This document shows positions 1-6,126 of a DNA stretch of 12,091 bases, in pieces. How positions within the stretch are numbered: the stretch's first letter is position 1; each line of letters starts with the position of its first letter. Origin of the DNA: Chloroflexota bacterium (GTDB taxonomy: Bacteria > Chloroflexota > Anaerolineae > Aggregatilineales > UBA2796); contig JAGHYP010000055.1 in NCBI GenBank assembly GCA_017743585.1, positions 1-12,091 on the forward strand, written 5' to 3'. A program made the translations under genes and the position numbers. The notes beneath the pieces are model-generated. The model was not told the origin of the DNA. It did no database searches and was given only the letters and a program-made list of their open reading frames with translations.

Positions 1-1191
1 GCCCAGCGACGCCAGATCGGCAGCCAGCTGCTGCGCGTTCGTGCGCACCCTCGGATCGGTCGTCACGGCGCGTATGGCGGGCAGGAGCATGCCGTTGCGC
101 ACGTCGTGCGCACTCAGGCTCAGTCCGACCTTCGCTTGTGCCACGCGGCGCGCCTGCGCGCGCTGATCGGCAGCGCGCGGCACGACAACCTGCGGAACAC
201 CTTGCACAGCAGCGCGATGCGTCGTCCCCATGCCGCCGTGATGCACGACGACATGCAGGCGCGGAAAGACGTGATCGTAATCAATCCACGAGAGCAGGCG
301 CGTGCCGCCCGGCAGCGCCGCTTTCAGCTCCGCTTTGCGCCTAGGCGCGATTGGATTCCTGCCCAAGACCACGATTGGGATCATGCCAAGCTGCGCCGCC
401 GCTTGCGCCGCCCGACTGAAGAAGCTGAGATCGTCTGTGAAGACGCTGCCGAGCGTGATGAGCGCCAACGGCGCATCGGCAGGCAGCTCAGCCAGCCAGT
501 CAGGCACAGACGTCTGCGGCGCGTCAACCGTGCCGCCGACGAATTGCGTCTGCGGCAGCGGCTCAGGATCGGCTTGATACCACGCGCGATTGAAGTAGCT
601 GATGTGCAAGTGCGGCGATTGCACCGCTGGCGCCGCGCCCTCTGAGAAATTCACGCCGCGCACGCCAAGGCGCGCCTTCAAACGCGCGAGGCGCTCACGC
701 GCTAGCTTGCTCACCTCGGCTTGAGCGGCGGACATTTGCGTCTCGTCGGGCGGCGGCGCGGCGACCCAGCCCGCCACCGCCATTGGCACGTCCAATTTCT
801 CAGCGGCGAAGGCGACTGCGCTCAAGAACGGATCGGTCACGATCAGGTCGGGCGCGCCGCGCGCTTCTGCCAACTCTAGAATCGCCTCGAAGGCGGGCGG
901 TATCAACGCCTCGCTCAGCCAAGTATCCAGCGCGCGCCGATAGCGCAGGGAGATCGCCTCAGCCGAGCTCATGCCGCGCAGATCGGCAGGCGGCGGCCTC
1001 AGCCACCCCCAGCCGCTCGTGGCGATCGGCGCGAATGGCACGCCCGCGGCGCTGATCAGCGCCTCTAGCGGCTGCTCCGAGACCCACAGCACCTGATGAC
1101 CGCTCGCTTGCAGATGCTGCGCGGTCTTGAGCATGCCGCCCCAATCTGTGTGACCTGCCAGCGGCGCCGAGATGAACCAGAAAGACGCCAC
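1..1191 (-). CDS. UGT-like glycosyltransferase (GT1 family), C-terminus cut by window edge
   Basis: The reverse strand is open for 397 codons from a GTG at 1191 to the window edge, with no stop, so the last residues are missing. The protein looks like a bacterial UDP/NDP-sugar glycosyltransferase of the macrolide-glycosyltransferase/UGT type, which moves a sugar from a nucleotide donor to a small lipophilic acceptor in the cytoplasm. The N-terminal Rossmann half has APLAGHTDWGG (about residues 9-19), where His14 matches the catalytic base position, and a PDLIVTDPF stretch near 113-122. The C-terminal half has the LITLGS strand (244-249) and the donor-binding signature HHGGMGTTHRA (317-327), followed by GVPQVVV and the sugar-contacting Asp342-Gln343. 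The GTG start was chosen because it places the first beta strand right after the start as in the family, although no good SD is seen. It begins 14 bp after the aminotransferase stop, so the two are probably cotranscribed. The acceptor cannot be predicted. Confidence 0.88.
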   Translation of the reverse strand, partial: MASFWFISAPLAGHTDWGGMLKTAQHLQASGHQVLWVSEQPLEALISAAGVPFAPIATSGWGWLRPPPADLRGMSSAEAISLRYRRALDTWLSEALIPPAFEAILELAEARGAPDLIVTDPFLSAVAFAAEKLDVPMAVAGWVAAPPPDETQMSAAQAEVSKLARERLARLKARLGVRGVNFSEGAAPAVQSPHLHISYFNRAWYQADPEPLPQTQFVGGTVDAPQTSVPDWLAELPADAPLALITLGSVFTDDLSFFSRAAQAAAQLGMIPIVVLGRNPIAPRRKAELKAALPGGTRLLSWIDYDHVFPRLHVVVHHGGMGTTHRAAVQGVPQVVVPRAADQRAQARRVAQAKVGLSLSAHDVRNGMLLPAIRAVTTDPRVRTNAQQLAADLASLG

Positions 1192-1205
1192 AGCCTGCCG
1201 CCGCG

Positions 1206-2303
1206 CTAGACCTGCGCCAAGAATTCGTTCATCGCGGCGAATAGCTCGGTCATATCCGAGGGCATCAGGTCGCCCATGTGCGCGATGCGGAACGTCGAGT
1301 CCTTCAGCTTGCCGTAGCCATCTGAGATAGCCATGCCGCGCGCTCTGAGGAAGTTATTGAGCGCCTTCACGTCAATGCGGCGCGTGTTGAGGACTGCAGT
1401 GACCGTCGGCGAGTGGTAGCCTTCCTCAGAGAACATGGCGAAGCCCGCCTCAGCGACCCAATTGCGAGTCGCCTGTGCCATTTGTTCGTGACGCGCAAAG
1501 CGCGCTTCCAAGCCCTCTGCCAGTATGAAGTCGAGCTGCTTATCGGTCGCGTAGAGCAGCGAGATGTTCGGCGTGGACGGCGTGTGGTTCTTCAGCAGGA
1601 AGCGCTCCATCTCGATGTAGTCAAAGTAGTAGCCGCGATACGGCACTTGCTTGGCGCGCTCCAAGGCGCGATCCGAGACCGCTGCAAATGCCAGCCCTGG
1701 CGGCAATGCCATCGCCTTCTGCGTCGAGGTCAGCAGCACGTCCAAGCCGAGCGCGTCGAAGTCGATTTTATAGCCGCCCAAGATGCTGACCGCGTCTACC
1801 AAGATCAGCGTCTCAGGGTACTGGCGGATGACCGCCGCCATCTCTTCGAGCGGATTCTTGACGCCCGTGCTGGTCTCGTTCAGGACGATGGCCACGGCGT
1901 CGTAGTGTTCGGCGCGCAGGCGCGCTTCCAGCTGCTCAGGCTTGATCGCGCACCCCCACTCAACTTCGAGCGCCTCAGCTTGCTTGCCATTCGCCTTGCT
2001 GATCTCATACCAGCGCTCGCTGAAAGCGCCGTTCACCAAGTGCAGCACTTTTTTGTCATCGCGGATGCAATTGCGCGATGCCGCTTCCCACAAGCCTGTG
2101 CCGGATGAGGTTGAGACGTACACGCGCGATTTCGTGTAGAACAGCTGCCGCAACTTGCCCTGCACGCGCGCGAAGAGCGCCTCGAACTCCGCGCCGCGAT
2201 GCCCGATCATCCACTGGCTCTGCGCCTCTAGAATCTCGCGCCGCACCTCGGTCGGGCCCGGGATGTACAAGCGGACGTGATCTGGTCTCACTGCTTCGGT
2301 CAT
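1206..2303 (-). CDS. Class V PLP-dependent aminotransferase (alanine/serine-glyoxylate or serine-pyruvate type)
   Basis: This encodes 365 residues, the usual length for fold-type I class V aminotransferases of the AGT/SPT group. These move the amino group of alanine or serine to glyoxylate or a related keto acid. Visible landmarks, numbered from the chosen ATG, are YIPGPTEV near the N-terminus, the cofactor phosphate loop STSSGTG (64-70), ILVDAVS with the PLP-pyridine Asp170, STQKAMALPPG with the Schiff-base Lys196, and FRIAHMGD with the substrate-carboxylate Arg339. An in-frame start exists further upstream at 2345, but the ATG at 2303 is preferred: a strong SD (AGGAGAGAG, 2310-2318) lies just upstream and the protein then begins like the family. 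It sits 38 bp after a small unknown ORF and 14 bp before the glycosyltransferase, so it is probably the middle gene of a minus-strand operon. The family assignment is solid, but the exact amino donor and acceptor cannot be read from sequence. Phosphonate or ureidoglycine substrates remain possible. Confidence 0.92.
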   Translation of the reverse strand: MTEAVRPDHVRLYIPGPTEVRREILEAQSQWMIGHRGAEFEALFARVQGKLRQLFYTKSRVYVSTSSGTGLWEAASRNCIRDDKKVLHLVNGAFSERWYEISKANGKQAEALEVEWGCAIKPEQLEARLRAEHYDAVAIVLNETSTGVKNPLEEMAAVIRQYPETLILVDAVSILGGYKIDFDALGLDVLLTSTQKAMALPPGLAFAAVSDRALERAKQVPYRGYYFDYIEMERFLLKNHTPSTPNISLLYATDKQLDFILAEGLEARFARHEQMAQATRNWVAEAGFAMFSEEGYHSPTVTAVLNTRRIDVKALNNFLRARGMAISDGYGKLKDSTFRIAHMGDLMPSDMTELFAAMNEFLAQV

Positions 2304-2309
2304 GCTTGA

Positions 2310-2318
2310 CTCTCTCCT
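2310..2318 (-). promoter_or_regulatory. Shine-Dalgarno of the aminotransferase gene
   Basis: AGGAGAGAG on the minus strand lies 6 nt before the ATG at 2303, counted from the end of the run (10 nt from its AGGAG core). It decides this start over an in-frame upstream one at 2345. Confidence 0.8.
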
Positions 2319-2341
2319 GTGAAAACGCCACAAATTGCCGA

Positions 2342-2701
2342 TCAAAACGTTGTGGCCCTTGCAAGAATGTCTATCGCGCCTTGCGCAAGCGATCGATCAG
2401 CCGCCTGATGACAAGCGTCGGCGCTGAGTCGGGCTGGCAGAGCGCCGCCAGAGGGCAACTCGCGAAGTCGCTTCGCGAAGTCGCTGTGCTGGATACCCGT
2501 CAGCGCGCGGCGCGCCAGTTCCCAACGCAGGGCGACGCGCAGATGATCGCGCTGCGGCGCCGAGGCAAGGCTCACCCCCGTGCGCAGATCGGGTCGGGCA
2601 GGTTTGCCGGCCTCTGCGATCAAACGCGGCAAATTATAATCGAAGCCGGGCAAGAATTCATCACGCAAATCAGCTGCGCGTCTGCCTTGCCGCGCGCGCA
2701 T
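2342..2701 (-). CDS. Hypothetical protein, 119 residues, possible first gene of the aminotransferase operon
   Basis: I do not recognise a family. The frame is open from ATG at 2701 to TGA at 2342 and reads like a plausible small soluble protein: acidic/aromatic near the start (DEFLPGFDYNLPRL, residues 14-27), then a likely helical Ala/Leu/Arg-rich body, with no signal peptide or membrane segment. Its stop lies 38 bp before the aminotransferase ATG, which suits an operon, and the opposite strand offers no better frame. Doubts: there is no convincing SD before the ATG, the Arg content is high (as in shadow frames here), and a 12-bp direct repeat with a hairpin lies inside it out of codon register. 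It could be a decayed gene fragment or a long 5' region instead. A later start at one of the TTG codons is also possible. Confidence 0.42.
   Translation of the reverse strand: MRARQGRRAADLRDEFLPGFDYNLPRLIAEAGKPARPDLRTGVSLASAPQRDHLRVALRWELARRALTGIQHSDFAKRLRELPSGGALPARLSADACHQAADRSLAQGAIDILARATTF
2460..2478. repeat. Perfect 8-bp inverted repeat overlapping a 12-bp direct repeat
   Basis: TCGCGAAG / CTTCGCGA (2460-2467 and 2471-2478) are separated by TCG, giving a tight hairpin on either strand. CGCGAAGTCGCT also occurs twice, at 2461-2472 and 2474-2485. The 13-bp period is not a multiple of three, so the repeat is a DNA-level feature and not a protein repeat. Its function is unknown. Confidence 0.6.
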
Positions 2702-2784
2702 GCCCTATGCTCTAATAGCACACACAATCAGCACTTGAGAATTGCCGAGACCAATACATCAATACATCATTGTGTCATTAACTT
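2702..2784. promoter_or_regulatory. AT-rich divergent intergenic region with 8-bp tandem repeat
   Basis: This 83-bp stretch is visibly richer in A/T than the GC-rich surroundings and separates the minus-strand operon from the plus-strand R-M gene, so both promoters probably lie here. It holds a perfect tandem repeat AATACATC twice (2753-2768), immediately upstream of the R-M start. On the minus strand TGCTATTAG (2720-2712) resembles an extended -10 element and would give an almost leaderless transcript for the 119-residue ORF. No convincing -35/-10 pair was found for the R-M gene, and no SD precedes its ATG. Confidence 0.45.
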
Positions 2785-5670
2785 ATGTCTGCGCCCGCTG
2801 AGGTTTTAGCGCTGGTCGAGCGTTTCAGCGCGCGCCGCGCCCACTTTGAACAGCCTGACTACAACGAGACGCAAGTCCGCGTGGAGTTCATCAATCCGTT
2901 CTTCCGAGCGCTCGGCTGGGACGTGGAGAATCAGAGCGGGCAGCCACCTGCGCTGCGCGACGTAGTGCATGAAGACTCGCTGCGCATTGCCGAGCGCCTG
3001 AAGGCGCCGGACTACGCCTTTCGCATCGGCGGCGAGCGCCAATTCTTTGTGGAAGCCAAGAAGCCCGCGCGCAACCTCAAGCGCGATGCCAAAGCCGCTT
3101 ATCAGCTGCGCTGCTATGGCTGGAGCGCAGGCTTGCGCTTCTCAATCCTGACCGACTTCGCCGAGTTCGCCGTCTACGATTGCCGCCTCAAGCCGAGCAA
3201 GGATGACGATGCCCAAGTGGCGCGCGTCCAGTACCTGACCTTTGAACAGTACGCCGAGCGCTGGGATGAGATCGCGGCGCGCTTCAGCCGCCAAGCTGTG
3301 CAGAGCGGTGCGCTTGAGCGCCTTGCCGATCAGCGGCAGCCGCGCGGCGCCATGCCAGTTGACGCCGCCTTCCTCGCCGATCTCGATCAATGGCGGCGCG
3401 ACCTCGCCAAGCGGCTGTGGCAGCTCAATCAGCAGCGCGCGCTGAGCCAAGCCGACCTGAATTACGCCGTCCAGAAGATTCTCGACCGCATCATCTTCCT
3501 GCGCATCTGCGAGGATCGCGGCGTTGAGCCGTACGGCAAGCTGCTGGCGCTGGCAGAGGGCGCGCGCGTCTACGAGCGCCTGATCGAGCATTTCAAACAG
3601 GCGCAAGCGCGCTACAACAGCGGTCTGTTCTACTTCCCGCCGTTCGATCCCGAACGTGCCGATTCGCCCGATGGGTTGACGCCCGAGCTGCGCGTTGATG
3701 ACGAGACGCTCAGCGCGATCTTGAAGCGGCTGTACTTCCCGCTCAGCCCCTACGTCTTCTCTGAGATTCCCGTTGAGATCCTTGGGCAGGCGTACGAGCA
3801 ATTCTTGGGCAAGGTCATCCGCGTCGAGGTGAAGGCGGGCAATCCTGAGATCACCATCGAGCCGAAGCCCGAAGTGCGCAAGGCAGGCGGCGTCTATTAC
3901 ACGCCTGCCTATATCGTCGCCTACATCGTCGCGCAGACCTTAGCCCCGCTCTTGGCGGATAAGACGCCCGATCAAGCCGCTGCGCTGCGCATTCTCGATC
4001 CCGCCTGTGGCAGCGGCTCGTTTTTGATCGGCGCGTATCAGTTTCTGCTGGATTGGTACCTGCGCGCTTATTGCCAGAGCGCGCCTGAGCAGGCTGAGCG
4101 GCAAGGGCTTCTGCGGCGTGTCAGCGCGGCGGGCGGCGCTGAGTGGCGGCTGACCCTCAAGGCGCGCAAGCAAATCCTGCTCAATCACATCTACGGCGTG
4201 GATATCGACTCGCGCGCTGTCGAGACCACCAAGCTCTCGCTCTTGTTGCGCGCGCTGGAAGGCGAGACCAATGAGAGCCTCCGCGCGCAGCTGCAGTTGT
4301 GGCGCGAGCGCATCTTGCCCGATCTCGGGCGCAACATTCAATGCGGCAATGCCCTGATCGGCTTGGACTTCGAGGCGTTTGCGGCGCGGCGCGCTTGCCA
4401 GCTGAGCGCCGAAGAGTTTGCGCGCGTCAATTCCTTCGATTGGCAGCGCGCCTTCGCCTCGATCCTCGCCGAGGGCGGCTTCGACGCCGTCATCGGCAAT
4501 CCGCCGTACGGCGCTGAGCTATCGGATTGCGAGCGCGAGTACTTGGGCAAGCGCTATGACATCGGCACGACCAACACTGCCGCGCTGATGATGCTGCAAG
4601 CGCACCGCTTGCTCAAAAAGGGCGGCTTCCTCGGCATGATCGTGCCGAAATCATTCGCTTACGCCTCCACTTGGCAGAAGGCGCGCGCGTTTTTCGCCCC
4701 TGAGCTGGTCGCGCTGGTGGACGTGGGCCGAGTCTGGCGCGAGGTGAATCTGGAGCAAGTGATCCTGATCGTTCGCAAAGGCGTGCCGACTGAGCAGTAC
4801 GCCTCGTCGGTCAGGCAGGGCAAGCAGATCGTCGAGACTTGCCGCATAGCCAAGGCGGATTGCGAGCGCTTCGGCTTTCTGCTGAACGCGACGGATGAAG
4901 CCGAGCTGCGCCTCGCCAAGAAGATCGCGGAGCGCGGCACGCCGCTCGGCGCTTTGGTCACTAACACGCGCGGCGGCATGCTGCAGGCCGAAGTCGGCGA
5001 TGCGCCGAGCGCGTTTCAGGTGATCGGCGGCGCGCATATCAGCCGTTGGCGCCTAGACGGGCGCAAAGGCTACCTGCGGCGCTCAGCGGCGGAAATCGAG
5101 CGCCTGCCGCGCAACGCCTTTGTCCAAGAGGGCAGCCTGCTGGTGCAGAACATCGTCTCGCACGTCCGCAACGGGCTGGGCATCCGCATCGTCGGCGCGC
5201 TCGCCGATGCCGAGATAGCGCGGAACACCCTCATCCTCGATACCGTCAATCAGCTGGTGAATCGCTCGCCGATGGCGTCAGCGTATTTGCTGGCGATGCT
5301 GCACTCCAAGCTGATCAATTGGTATGTCTATCGCTTCATCTTCGCGCGCGCGACCATCACGATGCATTTCGACGGCAAGGTCACGGATCGCGTGCCGATC
5401 AAAACGCTTGACCTGACGCGACCTGCCGAGCGCGCCATGCACGATCAGCTCGTCGCCGCAGTGCAAAACATACGAGCGCTGCACGAGCAGCTGGCGGCAG
5501 CAGCATCGCCTGCCGCGCGCACTCCGCTGCAGCGCCGCATCGAGGCGCTCGAGCGCCAGTTGGATCAATGGATTTACCAGCTCTACGATCTGAGCGCCGA
5601 GGAAATCGCTCAGATCGAGCAGGACTCGCTTTCCAGAGGCTCAGATGCGCCTTCGGCGGCGTCATCTTGA
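2785..5670 (+). CDS. Type IIG restriction-modification enzyme (Eco57I-like fused nuclease, N6-adenine methylase and specificity domain)
   Basis: The 961 residues match single-chain type IIG enzymes, which methylate adenine in their site and cut nearby DNA when it is unmodified. The N-terminal domain resembles HsdR_N-type PD-(D/E)xK nucleases: PD at 75-76, then VEAKK with Glu90 and Lys92. A helical connector follows, leading to motif X (GGVYYTPAYIV, 368-378), the SAM-binding motif I DPACGSGSF (405-413), GVDIDSRAVE (471-480) and the catalytic motif IV NPPY (572-575), the form used by amino-methyltransferases on adenine. From about 690 to 870 comes a TaqI_C-like target-recognition region (SAYLLAMLHSKLINW near 832-846), then a coiled-coil tail with DQWIYQLYDLS. 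All catalytic residues look intact and no frameshift is seen. No separate methylase, specificity or control gene lies beside it, as expected for a self-contained enzyme. No SD precedes the ATG. The target sequence cannot be predicted. A methylase-only role is less likely given the intact nuclease motif. Confidence 0.93.
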   Translation: MSAPAEVLALVERFSARRAHFEQPDYNETQVRVEFINPFFRALGWDVENQSGQPPALRDVVHEDSLRIAERLKAPDYAFRIGGERQFFVEAKKPARNLKRDAKAAYQLRCYGWSAGLRFSILTDFAEFAVYDCRLKPSKDDDAQVARVQYLTFEQYAERWDEIAARFSRQAVQSGALERLADQRQPRGAMPVDAAFLADLDQWRRDLAKRLWQLNQQRALSQADLNYAVQKILDRIIFLRICEDRGVEPYGKLLALAEGARVYERLIEHFKQAQARYNSGLFYFPPFDPERADSPDGLTPELRVDDETLSAILKRLYFPLSPYVFSEIPVEILGQAYEQFLGKVIRVEVKAGNPEITIEPKPEVRKAGGVYYTPAYIVAYIVAQTLAPLLADKTPDQAAALRILDPACGSGSFLIGAYQFLLDWYLRAYCQSAPEQAERQGLLRRVSAAGGAEWRLTLKARKQILLNHIYGVDIDSRAVETTKLSLLLRALEGETNESLRAQLQLWRERILPDLGRNIQCGNALIGLDFEAFAARRACQLSAEEFARVNSFDWQRAFASILAEGGFDAVIGNPPYGAELSDCEREYLGKRYDIGTTNTAALMMLQAHRLLKKGGFLGMIVPKSFAYASTWQKARAFFAPELVALVDVGRVWREVNLEQVILIVRKGVPTEQYASSVRQGKQIVETCRIAKADCERFGFLLNATDEAELRLAKKIAERGTPLGALVTNTRGGMLQAEVGDAPSAFQVIGGAHISRWRLDGRKGYLRRSAAEIERLPRNAFVQEGSLLVQNIVSHVRNGLGIRIVGALADAEIARNTLILDTVNQLVNRSPMASAYLLAMLHSKLINWYVYRFIFARATITMHFDGKVTDRVPIKTLDLTRPAERAMHDQLVAAVQNIRALHEQLAAAASPAARTPLQRRIEALERQLDQWIYQLYDLSAEEIAQIEQDSLSRGSDAPSAASS

Positions 5671-5710
5671 GTTGCGGCTCGGCTTGGCGCGAGGCAAGAT
5701 CGAGATCTAA

Positions 5711-5737
5711 GGCGATTCGGCAGTGCCGATAGGCGCC
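5711..5737. other. Imperfect hairpin between the R-M gene and the small acidic gene
   Basis: The inner stem TCGGC/GCCGA (5717-5721, 5725-5729) has loop AGT and is flanked by outer GGCG/CGCC (5711-5714, 5734-5737). There is no T-run on either side, so it is not a standard intrinsic terminator. It may be a weak terminator or processing site, or chance in GC-rich DNA. Confidence 0.25.
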
Positions 5738-5789
5738 AACCTTGGTTACACTCTGAGTGCAGCGGCGACTCACTGGGCTCAAACGCGCT

Positions 5790-6113
5790 ATGGCAGCTGA
5801 TCACACAGAGATCTTCGAACTGCTCGGCGTTGAGGTGGGCGCGCTGACCATTCAGCGCGTGGAAATCTCACTGTGGGGGACGGAAGTACAGCTCGATTGC
5901 GCCTATGAAGGCAGGCCGTTCCAAATCCTCTTCGAAGACGTGCGCTCGTTGCAATGGGACGTGCGCGGCCATCCTGATGAGCGCGACGAGCACGCCGAGC
6001 TGATCGGCATTTTCTTAGGCGAGCGCGATCACCGCGCCTCTGCGATCATCGTGACCGACGTCTGCGAGATCGCCATTCTGTATGGCGATATGATGATTTT
6101 GAAGGAATGGTAA
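5790..6113 (+). CDS. Small acidic hypothetical protein, 107 residues
   Basis: I do not recognise the family. From ATG 5790 the protein is 107 residues and strongly acidic (roughly twenty Asp/Glu against eight Lys/Arg). It looks like an alternating beta-rich cytoplasmic domain: RVEISLWGTEVQLDCAYEG (about 29-47), PFQILFEDVRSLQW, and a hydrophobic C-terminal part, ASAIIVTDVCEIAILYGD, ending in LKEW. There is no signal peptide or membrane helix. A GTG at 5757 would add 11 residues. The ATG is preferred because the extra stretch is basic and low in information, but neither start has a clear SD. It follows the R-M gene on the same strand after 119 bp and ends 13 bp before the converging PPC gene. 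Small acidic beta-rich proteins often act as inhibitors, immunity proteins or partners, but nothing here proves such a role. Confidence 0.72.
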   Translation: MAADHTEIFELLGVEVGALTIQRVEISLWGTEVQLDCAYEGRPFQILFEDVRSLQWDVRGHPDERDEHAELIGIFLGERDHRASAIIVTDVCEIAILYGDMMILKEW

Positions 6114-6126
6114 CGCGCGACGCAGC

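Noticed and set aside
106..645. Plus-strand frames across 106-1055
   Set aside because: They are Arg-rich shadows. The minus strand carries an uninterrupted glycosyltransferase with family motifs over the same bases.
1413..2108. 231-codon plus-strand frame inside the aminotransferase
   Set aside because: It is antisense to a gene with a complete set of PLP-enzyme motifs and shows typical shadow composition.
2635..2640. Perfect TATAAT on the plus strand as the R-M promoter
   Set aside because: It lies about 145 bp before the start and has no -35 match at a suitable distance. It encodes Asp-Tyr-Asn in the minus-strand ORF and may be chance.
2078..2809. 243-codon plus-strand frame overlapping the aminotransferase start and the intergenic region
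   Set aside because: It is Arg/Ser/Cys-rich with no recognisable domain, overlaps the real aminotransferase N-terminus, and ends inside the R-M start.
3142..3801. 219-codon minus-strand frame inside the R-M gene
   Set aside because: It is antisense to the connector of the R-M enzyme, has no SD or domain, and arises from codon bias on the other strand.
5747..5752. TACACT as a -10 element for the small acidic gene
   Set aside because: It matches only four of six positions and no -35 lies 16-18 bp upstream, so it is not reported as a promoter.
2785..6113. A mobile or defence island around the R-M gene
   Set aside because: No integrase, transposase, tRNA, terminal repeat or further defence gene is visible. 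Base and codon use look like the neighbours by eye.
6114..6126. Terminator between the converging acidic-protein and PPC genes
   Set aside because: The gap is only 13 bp and shows neither a stem-loop nor a T-run.
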